From VXPQ01 sp965117025 (GTDB lineage: Bacteria > Bacteroidota > Rhodothermia > Rhodothermales > VXPQ01), in NCBI GenBank assembly GCA_965117025.1, contig OZ220746.1:2108001-2172000 (forward strand): DNA of 64,000 nucleotides, read 5' to 3'. Position numbers and translations under genes: made by a program. The notes under the pieces were generated by a model. The model did not search any database and was not told the origin of the DNA. It saw only the letters and a program-made list of their open reading frames with translations. This document shows, piece after piece, positions 20,201-28,988 of this stretch (its first letter is position 1; every line of letters begins with the position of its first letter).

Positions 20201-20898
20201 AAGACTTTGAGGAAGAGGCCGCCCGCGAGGAAGTGAGCGCATTGCGCCACCGCATACGCGCCATGGGGGGCGTCAACGAACTGGCGTTTGAAACCTGGGA
20301 AGAAGAAAAGAAACGGCTCGAATTCCTGACGCAGCAACAGCAGGATCTCGAAGCGGCCGAAAAGACGCTGCTCGAAACGATCGACGAGATCAATGCGACC
20401 GCATCGGCGAGGTTTCTGAAAACGTTCGAAGGCATCCGGCGCCATTTCCGGCAAACGTTTCAGGACCTGTTCGGGGAAGAAGCGGTCGCCGATCTGGTGC
20501 TGGAAGATCCGGAGCATCCGCTCGAAACGCCCATCCGCATCCAGGCGCGTCCGCGGGGAAAAACGTCGTCAGCCACCTCGCTGCTTTCCGGAGGCGAGAA
20601 GGCTCTTACGGCGATCGCACTCCTGTTTGGCATCTACCTTGTCAAGCCGAGTCCCTTCTGTATTCTCGATGAGGTGGATGCTCCTCTCGACGATAAGAAC
20701 GTTCAGCGTTTCATGCGCATGATCCGGCGGTTTGCAGAACACACGCAATTCGTTCTCGTTACACATAACAAGTTAACGATGGAGGCGGCGGATCGACTGT
20801 ACGGCGTCACCATGCAAGAGCCCGGCGTTTCCCGTATCGTTGGCGTGCAATTCGACGAAGCTGTCAAAATCGTCGAACGTGCGTCCCGGGCTGCATAG
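17296..20898 (+). CDS. smc: chromosome segregation protein SMC
   Basis: 1200 residues, full family length. The head P-loop is GPNGCGKSNIVDAVRWVIGE near residue 32. Two long coiled coils flank a hinge (about residues 500-650, around AVQYLAASEW and AALGPFAGCIVVD). The C-terminal head has the ABC signature LLSGGEKALTAIALLFGIY and Walker B FCILDEVDAPLDD. It would work with ScpA/ScpB in condensing and segregating the chromosome. The last codons, GCT GCA TAG, equal nine bases of the repeat family whose full copy starts 46 bases further on; this may be coincidence. Confidence 0.97.
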   Translation: MYLSKLELHGFKSFADRTVLHFDAGITAIVGPNGCGKSNIVDAVRWVIGEQRTRILRSDKMENVIFNGASKRKPLGMSEVLLTIENNRDILPARYDEVQLGRRLYRSGDSEYAMNGVTCRLRDIMDLFMDTGMGAGAYSVIELKMIDEILSENADDRRRLFEEAAGITKYKVRRRQTLGRLDATRNDLERIRDLTDEIAKQVRSLKRQAGQAERYKKARNRLREIELALASIEYARLAEEQSRLHNETTGLNEQTTHATKQETDQTDALNALREKLLACEKRLGAARDNLYAHIDKRRELETERRLLEGQLESAHGERQRMQEEQETAAMRRVDMTQEIAEVEKALKEAEPALHEAEKRLAAAERERDAHRAASEEKQQALLHLRAEERAHEEQHASQRGQLDKIVGQRDLVQKNMADAETARREAEESLAELRTLAADTETLKSGAAAAVDQARLAFEQAARDEAHIRECLDKALDRLHQLEREREALEASARLLESMLTSYEDCSGAVQYLAASEWSNGNLTTVADLFACKDADRVALAAALGPFAGCIVVDSDREARAAIEQLRRNGQGRATFIVLDRIPDTVASESYRPEQAGSLEDCIRIADRQGDSARYARLVRLLLHDAYVVDTLDEAEQLASRAARGVRFFARTGEWVDAQGTLHAGSKEEGDALASGRLERREQLETARYRLQTIQSDIAVAEETIGKHRTGMAAVSCEACRQRLAEAERGLAKAEREAVQAVFNLEAAEHRRQALANKFEEAKTFLEETGRESKRLSEDLAQAAGNLNAVRSRLAEAETAFQAVETESRAAAGIYNDASLDALKARNRYDNLQRDLDRARGRLQDLHDRTKARALRIDELDRKMQQASGRLEKLATEWPGMEEHGAVLQEAVDRSEGDLQAVRNDMAILEGALQGLRDRREQLVQQEHKRELRLTEIRTRTDALVEQVAGDFAVSLPEAVAEASIQAPEDFEEEAAREEVSALRHRIRAMGGVNELAFETWEEEKKRLEFLTQQQQDLEAAEKTLLETIDEINATASARFLKTFEGIRRHFRQTFQDLFGEEAVADLVLEDPEHPLETPIRIQARPRGKTSSATSLLSGGEKALTAIALLFGIYLVKPSPFCILDEVDAPLDDKNVQRFMRMIRRFAEHTQFVLVTHNKLTMEAADRLYGVTMQEPGVSRIVGVQFDEAVKIVERASRAA

Positions 20899-20943
20899 CA
20901 TATATCCCGACAGGGCGGTGCGTCCGGCAACGCCGCATGGCGG

Positions 20944-20989
20944 GAAAACAGGCCCCGCAGAGCGCCGCTGCATAGTGGTAACAGGCCCT
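20944..20989 (+). repeat. GTTAACAGGCCC-family interspersed repeat, half copy
   Basis: Forty-six bases between smc and the EamA gene match 60679-60722 with a single mismatch: a central AGGCCCCGCAGAGCGCC segment plus the arm GCTGCATAGTGGTAACAGGC. The left inverted arm present at 60658-60679 is missing here. The arm also matches 49475-49503 over 29 bases. It is non-coding and lies just upstream of the TATCTTTG box at 21009. Confidence 0.8.
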
Positions 20990-21008
20990 AGATGTCTGGT
21001 CGTTTGCC

Positions 21009-21016
21009 TATCTTTG
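21009..21016 (+). promoter_or_regulatory. possible Bacteroidota-type -7 box (TATCTTTG)
   Basis: TATCTTTG fits the TAnnTTTG -7 consensus of the Bacteroidota primary sigma factor and lies 31 bases before the EamA ATG. No clear TTG-type -33 box is seen at the usual distance, so this rests on the -7 match only. Identical boxes occur upstream of the sulfatase and nuoI genes. Confidence 0.4.
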
Positions 21017-21046
21017 CGGAGCGACCCGTGAAGCAGCATTTCCCGA

Positions 21047-22084
21047 ATGAACCCGGACGAACACAAGCAACCTGACCTCGACGGAAGTGGGGAGGCCGCT
21101 TGGCCCCACCATGTCCTGTTGCTGATTTTCGTCGTACTTTGGGGCGGGAATTTCGTGCTCGCCGAAGTAGCCCTTCGCGAGATGTCCCCTATCGGGTTTT
21201 CCGTTTCCCGATTTCTTCTCGGGGGCGCAGCCATGATTACCATGCTGTACTTTCAGCTCTTTTTTGGAGCTGGGGGAGCGGAAAGAGGCGCCCGCCTTTT
21301 TCCCCGTGTGCGTAAAAAAGATTGGCCGCGCTTGCTTGTTGTCGCCATTCTGGGCGCCACGCTCGCTCCCTGGCTCGGTATTGAGGGACTTGGACTTACC
21401 CACGGCGCCCGGGCTTCCTTGTGGCTGGCGCTGGGCCCCGTGCTCAGTTGCGCGCTGGGATATGTGTTGGGCACGGAACGCATCGGGCGCCTCGGATACG
21501 TCGGTATTGTGCTGGCTGCGCTCGGCACATTCACGCTGGCCTTCGACGGTTTTCGCGCTGACAAGGGGTATTGGGTCGGGGATCTGTTACTCGTTCTGGC
21601 GCTGCTCATGGCGGTCGCCGAACTGCATTTCATCAAACCCCTTGCCGCCCGCTATGGCGCCACGGCCATGGTGGCGGCCCGCACGGCTATTGGCGGCACG
21701 GTGTACCTTGTCATCGCCCTGCCTGCACTCATAGGTGAATCCTGGCTGGAGCTCGGCGCCTGGACCTGGATCGCCATTGTTTTCGGGGGGGCCGTCGGGG
21801 TCGGTATCGGCCAGTGGGCCAAGGTGCGTGCCCTGAAGAAACTGGGACCCACCCGGGTAGTGCTCTATGGCAATCTCGTCCCCCTTGCCGCGCTCTGGCT
21901 TGCATGGGCAACCATCCGGACGCAACCGTCCGCGCTGGAGATCCTGTCCGGACTGTTTATCGTCCTGGGCGCGATCTGCATTCAGGTGCTGGATGTGCGC
22001 GGCCGGAACGGGAACGGAAAGAAGGGCAGAACCGGGATATCCGATCTTCTAAGAAACGTGGCCGTGCGGTCCGGGGACACCTGA
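21047..22084 (+). CDS. EamA/DMT-superfamily membrane transporter
   Basis: 345 residues with about ten hydrophobic segments arranged as two EamA repeats. The first begins HHVLLLIFVVLWGGNFVLAE and contains LGLTHGARASLWLALGP. The second begins GDLLLVLALLMAVAELHFI and ends GPTRVVLYGNLVPLAALWLA. Such inner-membrane carriers export or import small metabolites (amino acids, nucleotides, sugars). The substrate cannot be read from the sequence. The C-terminal tail (RGRNGNGKKGRTG) is basic and cytoplasmic. It converges on the small gene at 22110. Confidence 0.9.
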   Translation: MNPDEHKQPDLDGSGEAAWPHHVLLLIFVVLWGGNFVLAEVALREMSPIGFSVSRFLLGGAAMITMLYFQLFFGAGGAERGARLFPRVRKKDWPRLLVVAILGATLAPWLGIEGLGLTHGARASLWLALGPVLSCALGYVLGTERIGRLGYVGIVLAALGTFTLAFDGFRADKGYWVGDLLLVLALLMAVAELHFIKPLAARYGATAMVAARTAIGGTVYLVIALPALIGESWLELGAWTWIAIVFGGAVGVGIGQWAKVRALKKLGPTRVVLYGNLVPLAALWLAWATIRTQPSALEILSGLFIVLGAICIQVLDVRGRNGNGKKGRTGISDLLRNVAVRSGDT

Positions 22085-22109
22085 GCACCTGTTGCCGTTG
22101 CCGCCCCTG

Positions 22110-22502
22110 TCAGGAGGCGCCCGGCATTCTCACGACCAGCTCGTCCGGCAGGTCGTTTCGTTGTGCTTCCGGATTGACGAGGGGGCCGGTAAGCGGCATA
22201 TGAAACCCGGTCAGGAACGGCGCCATCGTCGAAAAGAAGAATTCCTGCTGGAATTCGTAAAAGTCGGCGTCGAATCCGGCGTATTCCCCGGTGTGTTCTT
22301 CCACATCGAGGTAGAACACGCGCGGCCAGTCGGGGAAATCCCCCTGCGCTTTTTTCAGGTAGTTGAAAACGGCCGCCGCCGCCTGATCGAATGTGTCTTC
22401 CGCACGTACGATGTGGTGGATGGCGACCGTATTGTCGAACTGCATCCAGATGCCTTCAGCGTCCGGTTTGCGATAGGCGGGTATAAAAGGCGGTTCCGGC
22501 AT
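22110..22502 (-). CDS. conserved-looking hypothetical protein downstream of uvrA
   Basis: 130 residues from ATG 22502; an upstream GTG at 22568 would overlap uvrA by 41 bases and adds a Pro/Ser-rich tail, so I prefer 22502. I do not recognise a family. The protein is acidic and aromatic-rich (DFPDWPRVFYLDVEEHTGEY and DADFYEFQQEFFFS), with no signal peptide or membrane segment, and looks like a compact cytosolic domain. It follows uvrA by 25 bases on the same strand, so it is probably translated from the uvrA transcript. Confidence 0.65.
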   Translation of the reverse strand: MPEPPFIPAYRKPDAEGIWMQFDNTVAIHHIVRAEDTFDQAAAAVFNYLKKAQGDFPDWPRVFYLDVEEHTGEYAGFDADFYEFQQEFFFSTMAPFLTGFHMPLTGPLVNPEAQRNDLPDELVVRMPGAS

Positions 22503-22527
22503 CGATGCGGATAAAGGGCTGTCGTGG

Positions 22528-25467
22528 TCAGGCAGGGGAAGGGAGGGGAAAGGCAAGTTCTTCTTCACCCGCTTCGTGGGAAGTCAGGGCGTCCAGGTCA
22601 AGGCTCCGGGCATCTTCTTCCTCGAACGTTCCGTCGAAGCGTTCCAGTTCCTCCCGCAAATATTCTGCGGTAGCGGTATGCGTTCGGGCGAGGTCTTCCG
22701 GGGCGCCCGAAAACAGAATATGCCCGCCTTGCGCACCGCCGACCGGTCCCATGTCCACGATCCAGTCCGCGACCTTGACCACATCCATATTGTGTTCGAT
22801 GATCAGCACAGTGTTTCCTTTTTGCACCAGCGCATCAAGGACCATCAGCAAGTGCCGGATGTCTTCGAAATGGAGCCCTGTGGTCGGTTCGTCGAGAATG
22901 TACAGGGTACGTCCGGTTCCCGGCCTCGAAAGCTCCCGCGCCAGTTTGACCCGTTGCGCCTCCCCGCCGGATAACGTCGTAGAGGGTTGTCCGAGTCGGA
23001 TATATCCCAGCCCGACCGAGTCGAGTGTACGAAGTTTCCGTTCGATGCGCGGGATATGCTCGAAGAACGCCAGCGCCTCGGACACCGTCATATCCAGTGC
23101 GTCCGCAATGTTCTTTCCCTTGTAGCGTACTTCCAGCGTCTCCGAGTTGTAGCGACGACCCTTGCATGTGTCACATTCCACATACACGTCGGGGAGAAAA
23201 TTCATCTCCAGTTTGACGATACCGGCTCCCTTGCATGTCTCGCACCGCCCCCCTTTCGTATTGAAGGAAAATCTGCCTTTTCCGTATCCGCGGATTTTCG
23301 ATTCCGGAAGCTGGGCGAACAAATCCCGGATCGAGGTGAACAGGTTCGTATAGGTGGCGGGGTTCGACCGGGGCGTTCTCCCGATCGGACTCTGGTCGAT
23401 GTCGATGACCTTGTCGATGTGCTCTGTGCCTTTCAGGGATTCAAAAGGCAGCGGCGGGGTTCCGGCGCCGTGCAGCCGTTGAGCCAACAGGGGATACAGT
23501 GTCTGGTTGACCAGGCTGGACTTACCGGACCCTGAAACCCCTGTAACGCATGTGAAGGCGCCCAGTGGAAATGCGAAGGGATCCCCTTTCAGGTTGTGCC
23601 CGGTGGCGCCCGTGAGAACCAGGCGCTTTTCCGAGCCGTTCCGGCGGTGTTTCGGTATATGGATGCGCCGTATCCCCTGAAGGTATGCTGCCGTAAGGCT
23701 TGTGTGGCCATTGATTGCGACCGGCAACGCATCGGGTGTCGTGGCTCCCATGACCTGTCCGCCATGTTCTCCGGCGCCGGGCCCGAGGTCCACCACAAAA
23801 TCGGCAGCCTCGATCATTTCCCTGTCATGCTCGACAACGAGCACCGAATTGCCGAGATCGCGCAATTGCCGCAGGGAATCGATCAGTCTGGAATGGTCGT
23901 TCGGATGCAGGCCGATGGATGGCTCATCCAGCACATACAACACTCCGGTAAGACGCGTACCAATCTGGGTCGCCAGGCGAATGCGCTGGCTTTCCCCGCC
24001 GGACAGCGTGCGCGCCGCACGATCCAGGCTGAGATATCCCACCCCGACGGAGATCAGAAAATCGAGCCGTTCCCTGATTTCCTTGACGATCGGGCGCGCA
24101 ATGACTTGCTGGCGGTCGGAGAACGATACCTCGTCGAAAAACGTGCGCAACCCGACCAGATCCATCCGGACAAGGTCGGCGATGTTGCAGGTTCCGATCC
24201 GGTACGACAGGCTCTCTTTTCTCAACCGGCCGCCCCCGCAGTCACTGCACGGCATCTGCCGCATGAACGACTCGGCCCATTTGCGCTGGGTGTTCGACGA
24301 CGTGTTGTCGTATGTGTGGCGGATATACCCGTAGATGCCGTCGAAGCGGTGCCGGTAGCATACTTCCCTGTCCTTGTAGGTATACACAATGTCGAATTTT
24401 TCCTCCCCGGCGCCGAAGAGCAGGGTCTGCCGCTGCGTTTCCGTCAGGTCCCCGATAGGTGTGTCGAACCCGAAACCGCGGGCGGCAGCCACCGCCCGCA
24501 ACTGGTTGAATATCCAGATGTCGCGCGGCTTGCCCAGCGGGGCGAGTCCGCCTTCGGCAATGGTGCGGAACGGATCCGGAATAACCAGTTGCGGACCGAT
24601 CTCCCGTCGATTGCCGAGCCCGTTGCATTCGGGACACGCTCCATAGGGCGTGTTGAAGGAAAACATGTTTGGCGAGGCGTCTTCGTAGTAGAGCCCGTCT
24701 TCCGGACTGAACAAATGGCGGCTCATCAGATGATCGCCTGTTTTCGGCCCGTTCATCGCCTGCACGATCAGCGTTCCGCCGCCCATGCCCAGTGCGGTCT
24801 CTGCCGACCGGGCAATTCGGGAGCGAATGCCCTCCTTGATCACGATGCGGTCCACCACGACCTCGATGTCGTGCGTCTTGTACCGGTCTACTCTCATGCC
24901 CGGTTCAATTTCCTGCGTTTCCCCGTCGATGCGTACGCGCTGGAAGCCCTGTTTCTTCATCTGTTCGAAGAGCTCCCGGTAGTGTCCCTTGCGCGCCCGC
25001 ACGACCGGCGCCAGCATCATCATGCGGGTCCCTTCGGGGAAGGACGCGATCTCGTCGATGATCTCGTCATCGGACTGTTTTCGCATCGGCGCGCCGGAGA
25101 CGTACGAATACGGCGTACCGGCCCGTGCAAAAAGCAGACGGATGAAATCATAGATCTCCGTGACCGTACCCACCGTCGACCGGGGATTGCGGCTGACCGT
25201 TTTCTGATCGATGGCGATCACGGGGGAGAGGCCGTCGATGAAATCGACATCGGGCCGTTCCATCATACCCAGAAATTGCCGGGCATAGGCGCTCAGGCTT
25301 TCCATGTAGCGGCGCCGGCCTTCGGCATAGATCGTGTCGAAGGCGAGGCTCGATTTGCCTGAACCGGACAGGCCGGTTATGACCACAAGTTGCTCTCTTG
25401 GAATATCGACATCGATATTCCGGAGATTGTGGGCGCGTGCGCCGCGAATCGTGATCCGGTCGTCCAT
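22528..25467 (-). CDS. uvrA: excinuclease ABC subunit A
   Basis: 979 residues from MDDRITIRGARAHNLRN; longer upstream starts add unconserved sequence. It is the DNA-damage recognition ATPase of nucleotide excision repair. Two ABC modules are present: Walker A GLSGSGKSSLAFD near residue 32 and GVSGSGKSSL near 640, signatures TLSGGESQRIRLA and TLSGGEAQRVKLA. Two zinc modules are visible (CPECNGLG with CSDCGGGR; CETCKGAG with CDTCKGRR). The C-terminal tail is acidic and longer than usual. It is divergent from the sulfatase gene, with an AGGATAC element variant about 70 bases upstream. Confidence 0.97.
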   Translation of the reverse strand: MDDRITIRGARAHNLRNIDVDIPREQLVVITGLSGSGKSSLAFDTIYAEGRRRYMESLSAYARQFLGMMERPDVDFIDGLSPVIAIDQKTVSRNPRSTVGTVTEIYDFIRLLFARAGTPYSYVSGAPMRKQSDDEIIDEIASFPEGTRMMMLAPVVRARKGHYRELFEQMKKQGFQRVRIDGETQEIEPGMRVDRYKTHDIEVVVDRIVIKEGIRSRIARSAETALGMGGGTLIVQAMNGPKTGDHLMSRHLFSPEDGLYYEDASPNMFSFNTPYGACPECNGLGNRREIGPQLVIPDPFRTIAEGGLAPLGKPRDIWIFNQLRAVAAARGFGFDTPIGDLTETQRQTLLFGAGEEKFDIVYTYKDREVCYRHRFDGIYGYIRHTYDNTSSNTQRKWAESFMRQMPCSDCGGGRLRKESLSYRIGTCNIADLVRMDLVGLRTFFDEVSFSDRQQVIARPIVKEIRERLDFLISVGVGYLSLDRAARTLSGGESQRIRLATQIGTRLTGVLYVLDEPSIGLHPNDHSRLIDSLRQLRDLGNSVLVVEHDREMIEAADFVVDLGPGAGEHGGQVMGATTPDALPVAINGHTSLTAAYLQGIRRIHIPKHRRNGSEKRLVLTGATGHNLKGDPFAFPLGAFTCVTGVSGSGKSSLVNQTLYPLLAQRLHGAGTPPLPFESLKGTEHIDKVIDIDQSPIGRTPRSNPATYTNLFTSIRDLFAQLPESKIRGYGKGRFSFNTKGGRCETCKGAGIVKLEMNFLPDVYVECDTCKGRRYNSETLEVRYKGKNIADALDMTVSEALAFFEHIPRIERKLRTLDSVGLGYIRLGQPSTTLSGGEAQRVKLARELSRPGTGRTLYILDEPTTGLHFEDIRHLLMVLDALVQKGNTVLIIEHNMDVVKVADWIVDMGPVGGAQGGHILFSGAPEDLARTHTATAEYLREELERFDGTFEEEDARSLDLDALTSHEAGEEELAFPLPSPA

Positions 25468-25534
25468 GGGAGTTTGTCGAAATACCGTCCCTCTTCCAGT
25501 CCGGACGCCGCATGCGGTACGCATCGCGGCGTCC

Positions 25535-25550
25535 AGAGGGTATCCTTAAA
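25535..25550 (-). repeat. AGGATAC-CTG element variant upstream of uvrA
   Basis: On the minus strand, TTTTAAGGATACCCTCTGG lies about 70 bases before the uvrA ATG. It differs from the common form by a two-base insertion after GGATAC. Same orientation relative to the downstream gene as the nadE, glpF, holA and tRNA-Val copies. Confidence 0.45.
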
Positions 25551-25652
25551 AGAAAACGAATCCCAAGGACATGCGCCGGAAAAACATGCCCCGAAAATCC
25601 ACGATGCACCAGGGCGGCGGGCCCGGAAGATCATGAACCATTCGGTATCCGC

Positions 25653-25660
25653 TATCTTTG
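25653..25660 (+). promoter_or_regulatory. possible Bacteroidota-type -7 box (TATCTTTG) for the sulfatase gene
   Basis: TATCTTTG lies 59 bases before the chosen sulfatase ATG at 25719. It matches the TAnnTTTG consensus. An obvious -33 TTG at the expected 17-20 base distance is not present. Confidence 0.4.
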
Positions 25661-25718
25661 TCTATATTCCATCTCCACTGCGTTGCTGCAGATGTTTTCC
25701 AACCATCAGAACGTTGCC

Positions 25719-27371
25719 ATGAGAATACCGTTCGCCGTTGCGCTTCTTTGTTTGCCTTTGTTTGCTGCGCCGCCTGTCGTTGCGCAGGACCGACCCAACA
25801 TCGTATGGATTTCCGCCGAAGACGTCAGCTTACGGTTCGGCGCTTATGGCGACGCCGCGGCGAACACGCCCCATCTCGACCGCCTTGCTTCCGAAGGGAC
25901 CCGTTACCTGCACGCCTTCACTACCGCCGGGGTGTGCGCGCCGAGCCGGGCGGCTATCATCACAGGCATGCACCAGAACGGTTGGGGAGGCCACCATATG
26001 CGCACCACGCACGATGCGCCGGGCATTCCCACGCCGTATCATGCCACGCCTCCTCCGTACGTGAAGGCCTTCACGGAATATCTCCGGGCCGCCGGTTACT
26101 TCACGACGAACGATGTCAAAACCGACTACCAGATCGGCAACCCCGTCACGATCTGGGACGAGCACAAGCGCGGGGCGCACTGGCGCAGCCCGCTTCGCGA
26201 GGAAGGCCAGCCGTTCTTTTCCGTGTTCAACTTCGGGATCACGCACGAGAGTCAAAGCTGGGTGACGCCGGACGAGGAAACGACCACGGACCCGAATTCG
26301 CTGGAATTGCCTCCCTACTATCCGGATACTCCGGAAGTGCGGCGGCAGCTGGCCAAGCATTACGACAATATTGCCCGTCTCGACGAACAGGCCGGGGAGA
26401 TTCTGCGCCAACTGGAAGAGGATGGCCTTGCCGACAATACGGTGGTCTTTTTCTGGGGCGATCACGGCGACGGCCTGCCCCGGGCCAAGCGCTGGCTCTA
26501 CGATTCCGGCATACATGTCCCGCTCATCGTGCGGATGCCCGGACAGCAGGAGCCCGGTTCGGCCAGCGAACGGCTTGTCAGTCTGGTAGATCTGGGCCCC
26601 ACCGTATTGTCTCTCGCCGGCGTGCCCATTCCCGCGCACATGGATGGCATGGCTTTTCTCGGGGATGCGGAGGCCCCGCCGCGCGAATATATCTACGCGG
26701 CCCGGGACCGCATCGACATGATATACGACATGGTCCGGGCCGCTCGCGACAGGCAATACAAGTACATTCGCAATTTTCACCCGGAAAAGCCGTACGTGCA
26801 ATTCGTCCCGTACCGCAACCGTTCGTCCATCATTCAGGAGATATTCCGCCTGCACATCGCCGGCGAACTCGACGACGTGCAGCAACTGTGGCTACGAGAC
26901 AACCGTTCCCCGGAGGAACTCTACGATGTACAGGCCGATCCGCATGAAGTCAATAATCTGGCGGACGATCCCGCGCTTCGCGATGTGTTGCACCGGATGC
27001 GCGGCGAGCTCGACGCCTGGATGCTCGACATCGACGAGAAAGGGCATCTGTCCGAAGATCAGATGGTCCGGCAGATGTGGATGGGCGAGGAGCAGCCCGT
27101 TACGGCGACGCCGCTTATTCTGCGGCGAAACGATATCGACAGGGAAGTGGAGGCGGAGCAGGATGGCCTTGTCGATATCGTCATCGAGGCCGGCACGGAC
27201 GGGGCGTCCATCGCCTGGACCACCGACGAAGGCGAGGAGCCGCACTGGAAGCTCTATGCCCGCCCGATTCGCCTCGAACCGGGAACGACCACCACGATCC
27301 GGGCCAAAGCGATTCGCTACGGTTACGCCGAAAGCCCCGAAACCATGGCCACGATTACCGTGAACCCATAG
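25719..27371 (+). CDS. secreted sulfatase (heparan N-sulfatase-like) with C-terminal CHB_HEX-type domain
   Basis: 550 residues from ATG 25719, which opens a signal peptide (MRIPFAVALLCLPLFA, cleavage near VVAQ). RPNIVWISAED supplies the first calcium ligands. GVCAPSRAA carries C73, the Cys converted to formylglycine. HGDGLPRAKRW and DSGIHVPLIVRMPG complete the active site. The pattern resembles SGSH-type S1 sulfatases. From about residue 455 a separate beta domain (IAWTTDEGEEPHWKLY, TTTIRAKAIRYGYAES) looks like the chitobiase/hexosaminidase C-terminal module, perhaps for glycan contact. It removes sulfate from a polysaccharide; which one is unknown. No formylglycine-generating enzyme is in the window. 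Confidence 0.92.
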   Translation: MRIPFAVALLCLPLFAAPPVVAQDRPNIVWISAEDVSLRFGAYGDAAANTPHLDRLASEGTRYLHAFTTAGVCAPSRAAIITGMHQNGWGGHHMRTTHDAPGIPTPYHATPPPYVKAFTEYLRAAGYFTTNDVKTDYQIGNPVTIWDEHKRGAHWRSPLREEGQPFFSVFNFGITHESQSWVTPDEETTTDPNSLELPPYYPDTPEVRRQLAKHYDNIARLDEQAGEILRQLEEDGLADNTVVFFWGDHGDGLPRAKRWLYDSGIHVPLIVRMPGQQEPGSASERLVSLVDLGPTVLSLAGVPIPAHMDGMAFLGDAEAPPREYIYAARDRIDMIYDMVRAARDRQYKYIRNFHPEKPYVQFVPYRNRSSIIQEIFRLHIAGELDDVQQLWLRDNRSPEELYDVQADPHEVNNLADDPALRDVLHRMRGELDAWMLDIDEKGHLSEDQMVRQMWMGEEQPVTATPLILRRNDIDREVEAEQDGLVDIVIEAGTDGASIAWTTDEGEEPHWKLYARPIRLEPGTTTTIRAKAIRYGYAESPETMATITVNP

Positions 27372-27431
27372 CGCACTGCACGGGCTATGCCCGCATGCGC
27401 GGTCGGGTAGCTGTGCTGGCCGTTCTTACGC

Positions 27432-28748
27432 TCAGACCGCGGGTTCCCAGCCGGGTTCGTAGTCCCGCGCCCAGAGTTCCATGGCCTCGGGATTGCCGGT
27501 AATATGCCCGTTACCCGGATCGCAGTGCAGCGTTTCGCCGACTTTCTGCGCGATATTCGCAAGGTGACATAACAGAACGCTCTTGTGCCCTTCGTCGATG
27601 GGGGTATGCAGCGTACGCCCATTGCGAATGGCTTCGAGGAAGTTGGCTATGTGCCGGTCTGTCTGACCTCCGCCGCCGGTCGTGTCCATAGTGGACTCCA
27701 TATCTTTTTCCTTGACCTCCTTCACGACGGCGTTTTCTTCGTTGTAGAGCACGTACCCGTTTCTGTCCAGCAATATCGTTCCTTCGGTGCCATGCACCAA
27801 CGTGCCTCGTCCCCGGTCGAGCACAGGAAAGCCGTTGCAACTTCTGCCTTCCCAGGTGATCGTTTTCCCTTCCTCGAAATCGTACGACACGTCCTGCGTA
27901 TCGTAAAACTCCCAGTCGTCGTCGAAGTGGTACCGCCCGCCGCTCGAATTGACGCGAATCGGGAAATCCACGCCCAGCGCCCACCGGGCCACGTCGATTT
28001 CGTGCGTGCCGTTGTTACATACCTCGCCGGTCCCCCAGTGCCAGAACCAGTGCCAGTTGTAATGCACCACATTGTCGCGGTACGGCGTACGCGGCGCCGG
28101 GCCCTGCCACAATTCATAATCCAGCCAGCGAGGAACCGATGCGGGCTTGCCGCGCCCGATGGACCCGCGCGTATTGGCATACCAGGCGCGCGCAAAGTAC
28201 GGCCGCCCTATCCCGCCATCATGGATGATTTGAATCGCCTCGATGGATGCCGGGCCGGAGCGCTGCTGCGTGCCCATCTGCACGAGCCCGCCGTAGCGCT
28301 CTTGCGCGGCGACGAGTAGTTCTCCTTCCCGCGGGTTGTGCCCGCAAGGCTTCTCGACATACACATGCTTGCCGGCCTGCAAGGCGAGGATCGTCGCGGG
28401 GGCATGCCAGTGATCGGGCGCTGCAATGACGAGCACGTCCACATCCGGATCTTCCAGCGCGCGCCGGAAATCGGGCATTCCCTCCACCATTTCGTCCTGT
28501 ATCCTGCCCACATCTCTCGATACTTTTCTGACCGCGCGGGCGTCTACATCGCAAATGTACCGTATGCTGGTATTGTTCTGCCGTGCAAAGGAGTTTGCAA
28601 GGCCGCCGCCCCGGCTGTTCACGCCCATTACGGCGACCCGGATCGCATCGCTGGGCGCCCCGGACGCAAACGCGCGAATCGCCGCCGGCGCAAGACCGAG
28701 GCCTGCGCTTCCCAGCGCCGATGTCCTGATGAATTTTCGTCTGTTCAT
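27432..28748 (-). CDS. Gfo/Idh/MocA family oxidoreductase with twin-arginine signal
   Basis: 438 residues from MNRRKFIRTSALGSAG, a twin-arginine signal; an ATG four codons upstream (28760) is an equally possible start. The dinucleotide fold begins IRVAVMGVNSRGGG. The family signature appears as APDHWHAPATI and VYVEKPCGHNPREGE. GTHEIDVARWALGV and the acidic loop DDDWEFYDTQDVSYDFEEG are typical of the exported bacteroidete subfamily. Predicted to act on a sugar in the periplasm. It converges with the sulfatase gene (60-base gap), the closest hint that both act on the same glycan. The family call is firm, the substrate unknown. Confidence 0.92.
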   Translation of the reverse strand: MNRRKFIRTSALGSAGLGLAPAAIRAFASGAPSDAIRVAVMGVNSRGGGLANSFARQNNTSIRYICDVDARAVRKVSRDVGRIQDEMVEGMPDFRRALEDPDVDVLVIAAPDHWHAPATILALQAGKHVYVEKPCGHNPREGELLVAAQERYGGLVQMGTQQRSGPASIEAIQIIHDGGIGRPYFARAWYANTRGSIGRGKPASVPRWLDYELWQGPAPRTPYRDNVVHYNWHWFWHWGTGEVCNNGTHEIDVARWALGVDFPIRVNSSGGRYHFDDDWEFYDTQDVSYDFEEGKTITWEGRSCNGFPVLDRGRGTLVHGTEGTILLDRNGYVLYNEENAVVKEVKEKDMESTMDTTGGGGQTDRHIANFLEAIRNGRTLHTPIDEGHKSVLLCHLANIAQKVGETLHCDPGNGHITGNPEAMELWARDYEPGWEPAV

Positions 28749-28988
28749 TGAATCGTTCATGAGTCGCACCCGAAATATTTTGCAAAAAATGGGGGAACGA
28801 AGACCCCAAATTAAAACATTACAGACACCCGTGCCGTACAGGATCGCACGCCCGAGGCTCGCAAGAACGCAGGCGACGTATCTTTTCGCCCCCAATCACG
28901 TATACGTTCCGGGTGCCCATATGCACATCGTCCGCTTTGGCCGTTTGGAAGCCCGCCGTTTTCCCACGTCTGACCCTGCATTTTTCCC

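Noticed and set aside
23596..25362. 588-codon plus-strand open frame
   Set aside because: It is the antisense shadow of uvrA, which has complete motifs on the minus strand.
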